Assembly (NCBI RefSeq): GCF_030403745.1
Contig: NZ_JAQMWP010000008.1
Coordinates: 434,001 to 498,000 of the forward strand
Source of the DNA: Streptomyces sp. S.PB5
GTDB lineage: Bacteria > Actinomycetota > Actinomycetes > Streptomycetales > Streptomycetaceae
Direction: 5' to 3'
DNA: 64,000 nucleotides
Made by a program: the position numbers and the translations under genes. Below the pieces are notes generated by a model. That model did no database searches. It was given only the letters and a program-made list of their open reading frames with translations, and had not been told where the DNA came from. This document shows positions 32,371 to 40,946 of the stretch, piece after piece (the stretch's first letter is position 1; each line of letters starts with the position of its first letter).

Positions 32371-33915
32371 ATGTCCGACGTTTCCACCGCCGTCCCCGCT
32401 GCACCCGCTGTACCCGCCGTCCCCGCCGCCGAGTACGCGCGGATCTACGAGGAGCAGCAGCCGCGTCTCGTCGCGTACGCCCGCTCCCTCACCCGGAACG
32501 CGCACACCGCCGAAGACCTCGTCGCCGAGGCGCACTTCAGGGTCTGGCGGCGGCTGGCCGCGGGGCACGAGATCGACAACGTGCCGGCGTACCTGATGAC
32601 AACGTTGCGCCGCCTGGCGAGCGCCGCGGGGAGTGTCGTACGCGAGACTCCGCAGGATCCGCAGGCCGCCGCCGGCGAACAGGCCGAGGTGGGGCGGCAC
32701 GGGGACGATCCGGCCGAGCAGGTGTCCTCCGTCGACATGGTGGTGCGGGTCCTGGGGCAGCTGCCCGAACGGTGGGTCAAGGCGCTGTGGCTGGCCGAGG
32801 CGGAGGGCCAGCCGCTCGCGGCGATCGGGCCGCAGCTCGGCACCAAGGAGGGCGCCACCGCCGTACTGCTCCACCGGGCCCGGGAGGGCATGCGGCAGGC
32901 GTTCCTCAAGGAGCAGACCGGGGCACCCGAGGACCCCGCGTGCCAGGTGCACTGGGCCCGGATGCCCGCGTATGTGCGCGGCGCCGCCTCCGCCCGGCAG
33001 TCCGAGCGGCTGCTCGGGCACGTGGACGCGTGCGACGACTGCCGCGCACGGCTGGCCGCGCTGATGAGCGCGAACGATCGGCTGCCCGCGATGGTCGGAC
33101 CCGCGCTGCTCGTGTTCGCGGTCGGGGGTGGCGCCGGGAAGTTCCTGCTGGGGTTCACGGGGACCGCAACCGCCTTCAGCAGCGGGGGTGCTGGGCTCCT
33201 CGACGGAGTGCGGCACGCCTCCGTCGGAGGGTCGAAGGCCGCGGCCGCCGCGGGGGCGGTGGTCGTGGGTGCCGCCGCGGTGTTCCTCGTGCTCGGGCCC
33301 GTCGCCTCCGGGCCGGTTCCCGCCCAGCGGACGCCCGTCGCGCAGGCGCCTGCGGCTCAGGCGCCGGTGGAGGAGCCGGTCGACGAGCCGGCGGCCGGTG
33401 GTGACGGTCGCACGCCGGAGGGGGCGGGGGCCGCGCGGGACACGGGTGCGGTTGCCGTCGCCGGCGGGGGCGGTGCGGCGGGGGTCGTGACGGTCAGGGC
33501 CGACTCCCGTGGCAGTGGGCCGGGTTCGGGCGAGGAGGAGGCGACGGGCGGTACGACGTCGTCGGCGCCGCCGGCCGAGCCCGCACCGGAGGAGCCCGGC
33601 GGGAACGCTCCGGCTGCCCCTGTCGACGACTCACCGAAGGCACCGGAACCGCCGAGCACACCCGCGCCCGAGCCCACACCGGACCCGGAACCCTCGACTC
33701 CCGTCGCCCCCACGCCGGTTGACGACCCCGCGCCTGCTCCGGAGGAGCCGGGCGGCAACGAACCGGCCCCGGCCCCGACTCCGGCCCCGGACCCGGACCC
33801 GTCCACTCCGGCTGAGCCCCAGCCCGAACCGACCACGCCCCCGCCCCCGGCCCCCACTCCTCCCGGAGACGACTGCGGCGGCCCGCACGGCGACACAGGG
33901 CACGGCAAGAAGTAG
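32371..33915 (+). CDS. ECF sigma factor fused to zinc-finger anti-sigma, membrane helix and Pro-rich tail
   Basis: 514 aa. Sigma region 2 at about 20-85 (YARIYEEQQPRLVAYARSLTRNAHTAEDLVAEAHFRVWRR), region 4 at about 120-185, then a ZAS-like zinc motif HVDACDDC near 222-229, a membrane helix (about 290-310) and a 200-residue Pro/Glu/Ala-rich tail. This layout is that of ECF52-type sigma factors of actinomycetes, where sensor and sigma are one chain. The tail would face outside and could read the cell wall. Followed convergently by the Tad operon. Upstream: Crp-like site and tandem repeat. Confidence 0.88.
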   Translation: MSDVSTAVPAAPAVPAVPAAEYARIYEEQQPRLVAYARSLTRNAHTAEDLVAEAHFRVWRRLAAGHEIDNVPAYLMTTLRRLASAAGSVVRETPQDPQAAAGEQAEVGRHGDDPAEQVSSVDMVVRVLGQLPERWVKALWLAEAEGQPLAAIGPQLGTKEGATAVLLHRAREGMRQAFLKEQTGAPEDPACQVHWARMPAYVRGAASARQSERLLGHVDACDDCRARLAALMSANDRLPAMVGPALLVFAVGGGAGKFLLGFTGTATAFSSGGAGLLDGVRHASVGGSKAAAAAGAVVVGAAAVFLVLGPVASGPVPAQRTPVAQAPAAQAPVEEPVDEPAAGGDGRTPEGAGAARDTGAVAVAGGGGAAGVVTVRADSRGSGPGSGEEEATGGTTSSAPPAEPAPEEPGGNAPAAPVDDSPKAPEPPSTPAPEPTPDPEPSTPVAPTPVDDPAPAPEEPGGNEPAPAPTPAPDPDPSTPAEPQPEPTTPPPPAPTPPGDDCGGPHGDTGHGKK

Positions 33916-33969
33916 GCGGCACCCGCACCTGCGCCGCACCCGCACCGCCGTGAGGCCGAGGCCGACCCG

Positions 33970-34446
33970 CTATCCGACCTCGTTCTCCGCGACCGCCTGT
34001 CCATGCACGACCACGTCCCCGCCGTAGAACATCCCGGTGAACACGGGCGAGTACGTCAACTGGACCTCGACCTCGACCTGGTCGACATCCGCCGCGACAC
34101 AGTGCGTTCCGGCGATGTCCGCGCCGGACATGTCCATCTCGCGGGCGAAGGCCTTCACGCGGGCGTCGCAGTTCTCGTAGTTGATGGGGGCGGCGCCGCC
34201 CTCGTTCTCGTAGAGGGCCTCGGTGTCGATGTCCTGGGCCGCGTAACGGGCCGCCTGTTCGGCGATGTCCGCCGCGCGTTCCCGTTTGGAGATGGACAGG
34301 CCGCCGTCGATCACGAAGGCGGAGAGGGAGATGAAGACGAGGGCGAAGATGATGACCGCGCCGGCGCCCGAGCCGCGGTCGTCGAGGTGGGCGCGGCGGG
34401 ACCCCAGCCAGTGGGCCATCGCGGCAGGGACTCTCAACTGCCTCAT
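33970..34446 (-). CDS. TadG-like pilus assembly protein (Tad locus)
   Basis: 158 aa. One N-terminal membrane helix preceded by DDRGSGAGAV and followed by FVIDGGLSISKRERAADIAEQAARYAAQD, the pattern of TadG/TadE minor pseudopilins. Two cysteines in the exported part may pair. ATG 34446 overlaps the stop of the next TadE-like gene (ATGA). Last gene of the Tad operon. Confidence 0.85.
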   Translation of the reverse strand: MRQLRVPAAMAHWLGSRRAHLDDRGSGAGAVIIFALVFISLSAFVIDGGLSISKRERAADIAEQAARYAAQDIDTEALYENEGGAAPINYENCDARVKAFAREMDMSGADIAGTHCVAADVDQVEVEVQLTYSPVFTGMFYGGDVVVHGQAVAENEVG

Positions 34447-34877
34447 CCCGCCTTCCTCTTGAACGGGTCGAGCGGGGCCGTGAAGGAACCCGACATCGTG
34501 GTCTTGATGTCCAGGCCCAGCATGGCCAGACCCTTCACCTCGCAGCTGACCTGAACCGTGAAGAGGTCGGCTTCGGCGAAGCCCGCGCTGGTCTTGTCCA
34601 CGGTCACCGGTCCGACGCAGACGTCCGTCAGATCGGCCTCGGCCGCCTTGCGGGCCTCCGCCATGGCGTTGCCGACGTCCCACTGGAGGGAGCCGGAACG
34701 GGCGGCGTCCCGCGCGGCGCCGTCGATGGCCCCGCGGCCCTCGACCATCTGCCCGAAGGCCACCAGGACGAGGATGAAGAGGATCATCACCGGGGCGAGG
34801 ATCACGACCTCGATGGCCGACAGGCCCCGGTCGTCGTCGGCCGTGCGACGCTTCAAGGACGTGAGAGAGAAGCGCAT
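34443..34877 (-). CDS. TadE-like minor pilin
   Basis: 144 aa; DDDRGLSAIEVVILAPVMILFILVLVAFGQMVEGRGAIDGAARDAAR is the classic TadE segment: a Glu at position 5 after a Gly-x-Ser/Ala prepilin-like site, a long hydrophobic stretch and an A/R-rich helix. Two cysteines in the globular part (DVCVG, VSCEV) may form a disulfide. Start ATG 34877, 2 nt after the previous stop at 34880. Confidence 0.88.
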   Translation of the reverse strand: MRFSLTSLKRRTADDDRGLSAIEVVILAPVMILFILVLVAFGQMVEGRGAIDGAARDAARSGSLQWDVGNAMAEARKAAEADLTDVCVGPVTVDKTSAGFAEADLFTVQVSCEVKGLAMLGLDIKTTMSGSFTAPLDPFKRKAG

Positions 34878-34879
34878 CG

Positions 34880-35317
34880 CTAGTTCTCGTTCTCCCTCAC
34901 GAACCGCTCCACCGGGCCGACCGACTGCGCGTGCACCGTCATGTCCAGTCCGGGGAACACCGACGGGACCCGCGCCGTGATCTCCACACCCACCGTGTTC
35001 TGTTCCGGCTGGACCATCTCCACGTTGGGCGACAGCACCAGGCTCGGGCCGAGCTGGGCGATGTAGTCGTCCACCACGTCCCGCGCCTTGCCCCGCCACG
35101 CGCCCGGCTCGTCGTGTGCCGTGGCACGGGCCTTGCGGGCGCCGGCCTGGGCGGCCGCCTGGGCCACGTGGTCGGCGAAGAAGTACAGCGCGAACTGCAC
35201 GGTGGCGAAGATCATGAAGAACAGGACGGGGGTGAGCAGCACGAACTCGATCGCGGTCATGCCGGAGTCGCCGCGCTGCGTGGCGGCTTCTCTCCGGCGG
35301 CGTACCCACGCCCGCAT
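34880..35317 (-). CDS. TadE-like minor pilin
   Basis: 145 aa; RGDSGMTAIEFVLLTPVLFFMIFATVQFALYF gives the prepilin-like site plus Glu and hydrophobic helix, then ADHVAQAAAQAGARKARA. Start ambiguous: ATG 35317 or GTG 35326, both within reach of GGGGGTCAGG. Second of three TadE/G-type genes in a row, as is common in actinobacterial Tad loci. Confidence 0.85.
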   Translation of the reverse strand: MRAWVRRRREAATQRGDSGMTAIEFVLLTPVLFFMIFATVQFALYFFADHVAQAAAQAGARKARATAHDEPGAWRGKARDVVDDYIAQLGPSLVLSPNVEMVQPEQNTVGVEITARVPSVFPGLDMTVHAQSVGPVERFVRENEN

Positions 35318-35393
35318 GCGCTGCACCTGACCCCCGTACCTTCTTCGATTCCCCTGCTTGTGCTTCTGCTCTGCTTCCGCTCCTGCTTCAGCC

Positions 35394-35645
35394 TCAGCAG
35401 GTGCCGCTCTGGTTGGCGCCGTTGATGCAGTTCTCCACCTTCTCGGCGCCACCCTCCAGGGCACGGTTGATGATCGCGGCGACCACGCCGACGATCGCCA
35501 CGACGACCGCGGAGATGATGACCCACTCGACGGCGGAGGCACCGCGGTCGAGTTCGCCGGAGCGGGCACGCTGCACACGGCCCTGGAGGAAGGTGACGAG
35601 GAAGTCCACCGCCGGGATCCCCGTGCTGAAGTTCCGCTCGTTCAT
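35394..35645 (-). CDS. Flp-type pilin
   Basis: 83 aa, the structural subunit of the Tad pilus. LDRGASAVEWVIISAVVVAIVGVVAAII contains the cleavage region (after the Gly), the Glu at position 5 and the hydrophobic helix. The rest is very short, with two cysteines (ENCINGANQSGTC) that may close a C-terminal loop. The N-terminal leader of about 35 residues is longer than usual. The peptidase at 15289-16026 is its likely processor. Confidence 0.9.
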   Translation of the reverse strand: MNERNFSTGIPAVDFLVTFLQGRVQRARSGELDRGASAVEWVIISAVVVAIVGVVAAIINRALEGGAEKVENCINGANQSGTC

Positions 35646-35688
35646 GGTCAGTTGTCCTTTCGGGAGGCTTTCGAGGGTTGAGGCGGCG

Positions 35689-36612
35689 TCAGACTTGGAA
35701 GACCCGCATGGCTGCCGGGTAGATCAGGAACACCAGGAAGCCCGCGCACAGCAGCAGCTGGGCGACGAGCATCGACTGCGACTTCTCGCCCGCGCTGCCC
35801 TCGATCTCGGCCATCTCGCGGTGCCGCATGGTCTCGGCGCGGGAGGCGAGCGATTCGCGGACCTTGGCGCCGTCGTCCGCGACCAGGGCGAGGGAGGCCG
35901 AGAGGTCCTTCAGCTCCTCCACACCCAGTTCCTCACCGAGCTGGCCCAGCGCCTGCCACTGGCTGATACCGGTGATACGGGCGTCGGCGAGGGCGTTGCG
36001 GATGCGCTGGTTGGCCCAGCCGTCCGACACGTCCGCCGCCGCCATCAGCGCCTCCGGAAGACCGCGGCCGCCGGCGAGGCTCATCGACACGAGGTCGAGG
36101 TACGCGCCGATCACGCGCCGCAGGTCGCGCCGCTTGTCGGCGGCGTCCCGCCGTACCTCCAGGTCGGGGAGGAAGAAGAAGAGGGCCGCGAACAGCAGCG
36201 CCAGCCAGACCGGGATGATCGGGCTGTCGGCGAGGGCCAGCGTCCACACGATCGCGAACAGGAACGGGCCGAAGAACAGCCCCGCCGTCGCCAGCAGCAC
36301 CTTCGTCGCCAGGAACTTCTCCCAGCTGCGGTCCAGCACCGCGAGGTCCGCGCGCAGCGAACGCTGCTCCCAGCCCTGCTGGAGGTAGAACTCGGCGACG
36401 CGCTGTCCGACATCGGCCCGCAGCGAACCGAGGCGGCCCTTGTCGGCGGCGGCGCGCGGAGACTCGTACGCCGTCCCGCGCGCCCGCATCGCGTCGATCC
36501 GCGCGACCTGCGAGACGGCGCTGCGCTTGGTCGGCATGAGGGCGCGGACGAGGACGTAGATACCGAGGCCGATGACCGCGCCGACGACGACCGGCATGGT
36601 GACGTCACTCAT
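35689..36612 (-). CDS. tadC: TadC-like type II/IV secretion inner-membrane protein
   Basis: 307 aa type II secretion F-domain protein, a platform component of the Tad machine. Helices at the N-terminus (about 5-25), a pair near 115-160 and one at the end (LVAQLLLCAGFLVFLIYP), with the F-domain GGRGLPEALMAAADV and SLALVADDGAKVRESLASRAETMR. ATG 36612 overlaps the TadB stop (ATGA). Confidence 0.9.
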   Translation of the reverse strand: MSDVTMPVVVGAVIGLGIYVLVRALMPTKRSAVSQVARIDAMRARGTAYESPRAAADKGRLGSLRADVGQRVAEFYLQQGWEQRSLRADLAVLDRSWEKFLATKVLLATAGLFFGPFLFAIVWTLALADSPIIPVWLALLFAALFFFLPDLEVRRDAADKRRDLRRVIGAYLDLVSMSLAGGRGLPEALMAAADVSDGWANQRIRNALADARITGISQWQALGQLGEELGVEELKDLSASLALVADDGAKVRESLASRAETMRHREMAEIEGSAGEKSQSMLVAQLLLCAGFLVFLIYPAAMRVFQV

Positions 36613-37604
36613 CGGCGTACCCCCTCTTCCTGCGGCGACGACTGGGCCGATTGGGACGGCGTGCGAGGACGGACGAACTGGACCGCCGACTCGTCCTTGA
36701 TCAGGAAGCGTTCGGGCGTCTCGATGGTCGACAGCTTGCGCAGCCACCAGAAGCCGAGGGCGAACAGGCCGCAGACGACGGCGAGGACGACCTGGCCGAC
36801 CGCGGTGCCGTACGGCTCGACGAACTCCCGGTTGAACACGGACAGTCCGAGCACGAAGGCGACCGACACCGCCACGACGATCTGCACCGAGCGGCGGGTG
36901 GAGGCGCGTTGGGCCATCACACGCTGGCGCATGTCGACCTCTTCACGCGCCGACTTCGCCAGCGCACCGAGCACCTGGCGCAGACCCGGGCCGCGCAGTC
37001 GGGCGTTGAGGATGAGCGCCGCGACGATGATGTCGGCGGACGCGTCGTCGATCTCGTCGGCCAGATGCTGGAGCGCCTCGGGCAGCGGTGTCCGGGCGCG
37101 CAACCGGTCGACGAGGGCGTCGAGATGGGGGCGCAGCACGGGCGCCGCGGCCCGCGCGGACGCCGGGATCGCCTGCTCCAGACCCACCGCGCCGGCGATG
37201 GTGTCACGCAGCGACTCCGTCCAGCCGGCCAGCGCCTCCACGCGCTTCATCGCGGCGCGCTCCTCGCCGGCACCGCCGAACAGCCGGTCCCAGAAGAAGA
37301 CGAGCACGCCCGCCGCGATACCGGCCACGGCCCACTGGGTGAGCAGCAGCACGACGATGCCGATGATGGCGGCGAGCGAACCCCGCTGCCCGGCGAACCG
37401 GATCAGCTCGCTCGCCCGCTCGGCGGCCTTCTGCTTCTCGTGCTCGGGCTTGGCCGGCAACCCGCGTACGGCGATGGCGAACAGCGCGATACCACCGCCG
37501 ACGGCGACACCGGAGGCGATCGAGTACAGGACCGTGGTCGAGAACAACCCGCCCATCGAACCGAGCGAGTCGAGCGCGGCAAGAGTCTGCGTATGAGTCG
37601 TCAT
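36609..37604 (-). CDS. tadB: TadB-like inner-membrane platform protein
   Basis: 331 aa with a type II secretion F domain (TPLPEALQHLADEIDDASADIIVAALILNARLRGPGLRQVLGALA) and two pairs of membrane helices. ATG 37604 is chosen because GGGGGTGA sits 5 nt upstream and overlaps the tadA stop region; GTG 37616 is an alternative. Works with TadC and the TadA ATPase. Confidence 0.9.
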   Translation of the reverse strand: MTTHTQTLAALDSLGSMGGLFSTTVLYSIASGVAVGGGIALFAIAVRGLPAKPEHEKQKAAERASELIRFAGQRGSLAAIIGIVVLLLTQWAVAGIAAGVLVFFWDRLFGGAGEERAAMKRVEALAGWTESLRDTIAGAVGLEQAIPASARAAAPVLRPHLDALVDRLRARTPLPEALQHLADEIDDASADIIVAALILNARLRGPGLRQVLGALAKSAREEVDMRQRVMAQRASTRRSVQIVVAVSVAFVLGLSVFNREFVEPYGTAVGQVVLAVVCGLFALGFWWLRKLSTIETPERFLIKDESAVQFVRPRTPSQSAQSSPQEEGVRR

Positions 37605-37606
37605 GG

Positions 37607-38914
37607 TCACCCCCACGCTCCCGTGGGCCGGTAGCCCTGTGCGATCAGGTCGTCCACGCAGGCGATGGGCGCGTGCGGCACGATCCGGCCGTCGTGCGCC
37701 TCGGCGAAGACCTCGCTGGACAGCACGCGGCCGTCCACGCCGTTGACCTCGCGGATGGAGGTGACCATGCGCTGGAGGCGGCCGCCCGTCTGGTAGTTGT
37801 TGCGCCGCTGGATGAAGACGACGAAGTTCACGGCGCCCGCGATCAGCATCTGGCTGGCCTCGATGGGCAGCCGCTCGGAGGCCTGCAACGCGTACGTGGA
37901 GATACGGTTGAAGACCTCGCTGGAGCTGTTGGCGTGGATCGTGGACAGCGAGCCGTCGTTGCCCTGCGACATCGCGTTGAGCATCGTCACGATCTCGTCG
38001 CCGAGGACCTCGCCGACGATGACGCGGGAGGGGTTCATACGCAGCGAACGGCGGACCAGCTCGGCCATCGAAATCAGGCCCTGGCCCTCGGAGTTGGGCA
38101 ACCGCTCCTCGAACGCCACCACGTTGGGGTGGAGATCGGGGAAGGTGTCGAGCCCGAGCTCCAGCGCACGCTCGACGGTGATCAGTCGCTCGTGCGGAGG
38201 GATCTCGTTGGCGAGCGCCCTCAACAGGGTGGTCTTACCGGCGTTCGTGGCGCCCGCGATCATGATGTTCTTGCGGGCGCGGACCGCGCAGGCCAGGAAG
38301 TGCGCGACCTCCGGGCTCAGTGTGCCGTTGCCGACGAGGTCGGAGATGAAGACCTTGCCCATGCGGGCGCGACGGATCGACAGCGCGGGGCGCCGGGTGA
38401 CGTCCATGACCGCCGACAGACGGGAGCCGTCCGGGAGCCGGAGGTCGAGCTGGGGGTTGGCGGAGTCGAAGGGGCGGGACGACAGACCCGAGTAGGCGCC
38501 GAGGACCTGGATGAGCTCGATGAGCTCCTCGTCGGACTCGGCGACCGGGTCACCCTTGACCTCGCGGCCGTCGGAGTAGCCGACGAAGACCTGGTCGTAG
38601 CCGTTGATGTCGATGTTCTCGACGTCCGGGTTGTCGAGCAGCGGCTGGAGCCGGCCGACGCCGAAGAGCGCGGCGTGCACGGCGGCGGCGTACTGCTCCT
38701 CGGTCTCCGCGTCGAGCGGAGTACGGCCCGCGTTGATCTCGGTACGGGCGTGGTCCTCGAGGATCTGGGCTATGACCGCGCGGGCGTAGTGCCGTTCGTC
38801 CTCGCCGGACATCGGCGTGACGCCGGCCACCTGGTCCTGGCGCCGCTGCTCGGCGATCCGGTCGCCGGCGTCCTGCCGGAACCGCTTGACCAGTTGATGG
38901 TCGACAGCGGTCAT
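37607..38914 (-). CDS. tadA: TadA/CpaF family secretion ATPase
   Basis: 435-aa hexameric ATPase that drives pilus assembly. Walker A GATNAGKTT (residues 221-229), Asp box and Walker B region SRVIVGEVLGDE, His box STIHANSS. ATG 38914 overlaps the upstream stop (ATGA). The much longer open frame upstream is antisense or out of frame with the TadZ gene and is not used. Confidence 0.95.
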   Translation of the reverse strand: MTAVDHQLVKRFRQDAGDRIAEQRRQDQVAGVTPMSGEDERHYARAVIAQILEDHARTEINAGRTPLDAETEEQYAAAVHAALFGVGRLQPLLDNPDVENIDINGYDQVFVGYSDGREVKGDPVAESDEELIELIQVLGAYSGLSSRPFDSANPQLDLRLPDGSRLSAVMDVTRRPALSIRRARMGKVFISDLVGNGTLSPEVAHFLACAVRARKNIMIAGATNAGKTTLLRALANEIPPHERLITVERALELGLDTFPDLHPNVVAFEERLPNSEGQGLISMAELVRRSLRMNPSRVIVGEVLGDEIVTMLNAMSQGNDGSLSTIHANSSSEVFNRISTYALQASERLPIEASQMLIAGAVNFVVFIQRRNNYQTGGRLQRMVTSIREVNGVDGRVLSSEVFAEAHDGRIVPHAPIACVDDLIAQGYRPTGAWG

Positions 38915-39780
38915 CGCCCGGCCTCCGCATGGCCGTTCATCTGGCCGTGCATCTGACCGTGCTGGGCCTGGGTGGGTACGGACCAGGCGGCGCCGTACTG
39001 CTGGTAGAGGTCCGCGGTGACCTTGCGGGCGGAGCGGATGAGCAGCGACTTGTCGAGGCGTCCGCGCTTGCGGCCCGCCAACTGGTCGGCGCCGGCGGGG
39101 TCGTCGGCGATGGTGCCGACGACGCGGGCGCCGGTCTGGGCGTGCACGAGCATGTCGTTGACCTGGCCCGCGATCTTCGCCGCGTTGTTGGTGTCGGCGA
39201 TGAGGACGACACCGATCATCGGGTTGCCCATGGTCGCCACTCCGCGCTGGCCGCCGTGCAGCTTGTTGCCGAGGGCGGCGGCCCGGTCGCGGACCCGCGC
39301 GATGGCCTCCGGCTCGGTGCGGGAGATGAGGAGCACGAGGGAGGCGTGCGGGAAGAGGTCCACGGCAGGCGTGTCCCCCGCGATGCGGCCGCAGTCGGCG
39401 ATGACGTCGGCGGGGGCGTGCGGGGACTCGGCGAGCGCGGCGAAGGAGTGGCCGAGGGTGGGCCACAGGCCGGCGAGACCGGCGGCCTGCTCGGCGTTCC
39501 CGAGGCCGACCAGCACTTCGAGGCCGCCGCTCAACGGCTGGACGTGGTCCCAGAGTTGGTCGGGGACCAGGCCGCGGCGCGCGGTGGCCGCGATCGACAG
39601 CATGCCGGTGTTGGGGTTGAGCGGCCCGCCGTGCGCGGCGGCACTGCGGTAGACGAGGTCGCCGCCCGCCGGGTCGGTCTCCGCGAGCAGGGCCCGCCGC
39701 GGCCAGACCGCCGCGAGGGCGACGGCCGCGGTGGTGACGCCGGGGGAACCCTTGTCGGCGGCGAGAGCGATGAGCGCCAT
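38911..39780 (-). CDS. TadZ/CpaE-like protein
   Basis: 289 aa MinD/ParA-like protein that places the Tad machine. The deviant Walker A is degenerate: ADKGSPGVTTAAVALAA, with Lys early (KGSPGVTT) and no terminal GKT/S, and later motifs ADCGRI and TNNAAKI. Such CpaE proteins are often poor ATPases. A Met/His/Gln-rich tail ends the protein (QHGQMHGQMNGH). Coupled to tadA by ATGA. Confidence 0.85.
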   Translation of the reverse strand: MALIALAADKGSPGVTTAAVALAAVWPRRALLAETDPAGGDLVYRSAAAHGGPLNPNTGMLSIAATARRGLVPDQLWDHVQPLSGGLEVLVGLGNAEQAAGLAGLWPTLGHSFAALAESPHAPADVIADCGRIAGDTPAVDLFPHASLVLLISRTEPEAIARVRDRAAALGNKLHGGQRGVATMGNPMIGVVLIADTNNAAKIAGQVNDMLVHAQTGARVVGTIADDPAGADQLAGRKRGRLDKSLLIRSARKVTADLYQQYGAAWSVPTQAQHGQMHGQMNGHAEAGR

Positions 39781-39797
39781 GGGTGTGGGGCCGCCTT

Positions 39798-40535
39798 CTA
39801 GTTGCTGCTGTTGTTGCTGGGGACGAGGACGAGGACGACTTCGCCGTTGGCGGCGGCCTGGGCGAGGGCGGGGGCCTCGTCGTTGTCGACGGCCAGCGTG
39901 TACGACTGGTTCGTGCTGCCGACGATCTCGTCACCGCTCGCCTGCGGTACGTCGGCCACGACCGCCTTCTCCACGAGCAGGGAGTTGCTGCCGCCCGACG
40001 CGGAAGCAGAGCTGTTGCTGTTGCTGCTGGAGGAACCGGAACCCTCGGCCACGCGGTACGCGGCGACGGTGTCGCCTTCCTTGACGCCGGCCGGGAACTG
40101 GCCCGCCTTGAGGGAGAGACCGACGAGGGTCTTGCCCTTGGTCGCACCGGCCTCGTCGCCGAACATCTCACCGACGGCGACGACGCCGGCCGGGATGTTG
40201 CTCACGGCCTTCAGCTTCTTCAGCGCCGCGAGCTGACCCCACTCGATGTAGTGGATGCTGCTGTCCTCGGCGACCAGAACGGACGTCACATTGCTGTCGG
40301 TGACCGAACCACCCGCCGGAATCTCCGCCGTGACCTTCACGACCTCGATCCGGTCCCCGGCCTGGAGCACGAGCATCGTCGCCCCCAGCGCACCCACCAG
40401 GATCAACAGCACCGCCAACGCGGCCAGCGCCGGTTTGCGCTCGCGAGGCGGCGTGGGAAGCCGGTCACCGACCGACGGCTGAGCCGGAGCGGCGGAACGA
40501 CCCTGACCCGCCCCCGTACGCTCTTGGATCTTCAC
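39798..40535 (-). CDS. CpaB/RcpC-like SAF domain protein
   Basis: 245 aa, first gene of the Tad operon. Basic N-terminus, one membrane helix (about 35-58), then an SAF-type domain (VKVTAEIPAGGSVTDSNVTSV, SNIPAGVVAVGEMF). A Ser/Asn/Gly linker (GSGSSSSNSNSSASASGG) interrupts the C-terminal part. CpaB proteins line the periplasmic part of the Tad machine in Gram-negatives; in Gram-positives the role is less clear. GTG 40535 has GGGGAGCG upstream. Confidence 0.85.
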   Translation of the reverse strand: MKIQERTGAGQGRSAAPAQPSVGDRLPTPPRERKPALAALAVLLILVGALGATMLVLQAGDRIEVVKVTAEIPAGGSVTDSNVTSVLVAEDSSIHYIEWGQLAALKKLKAVSNIPAGVVAVGEMFGDEAGATKGKTLVGLSLKAGQFPAGVKEGDTVAAYRVAEGSGSSSSNSNSSASASGGSNSLLVEKAVVADVPQASGDEIVGSTNQSYTLAVDNDEAPALAQAAANGEVVLVLVPSNNSSN

Positions 40536-40946
40536 GCAACCGCTCCCCGTACACCCAAGAAATTGTCTGCCAAATTCTCTGCAAAATAGGACACTTCACC
40601 CGCGTTCACCTGATCCTTCGCGGATAGCCATCGCTGGGGTGAGTGTCAAGCCATCGCACCGTATCAGCCGCACATAAGCCCCTCAAGGCGCGTTCGGAGT
40701 CACGCTTCTCACCCTGCTCCTCGTTATCCATCTGCAACTTCTGCAGCGCGTTGCCCAGTTGTAGGGGAGCGAGGAAAGGGCCGTCGACTGTGCGGCAGCG
40801 AATCGATGACAGACGTCCCATCTTCCTCTCCGGACGCCGTTCGTCACGTTCCGCTCATCATGCCTGCACGATTCGCTCACGAAGGCTTGAAACCGACGTG
40901 CCATGATCTTTGCTCGATTCACGGACACGGGGGCGGGGTTACGGCC
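40536..40946. other. Divergent intergenic region upstream of the Tad operon (411 nt)
   Basis: No gene supported on either strand. It has lower GC than its neighbours and must carry the Tad promoter on the minus strand and the promoter of the 40947 gene on the plus strand. A 12-bp tandem repeat lies at 40560-40583. Confidence 0.6.
40560..40583. repeat. Imperfect 12-bp tandem repeat in the Tad promoter region
   Basis: AAATTGTCTGCC followed by AAATTCTCTGCA, 10 of 12 positions equal, about 25 nt upstream of the CpaB-like start. The AT-rich phase-spaced pattern could be a regulator site or part of the promoter. Confidence 0.4.

Noticed and set aside
40606..40821. 71-aa minus-strand open frame in the Tad upstream gap
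   Set aside because: No ribosome site, no domain and lower GC; better explained as promoter region.
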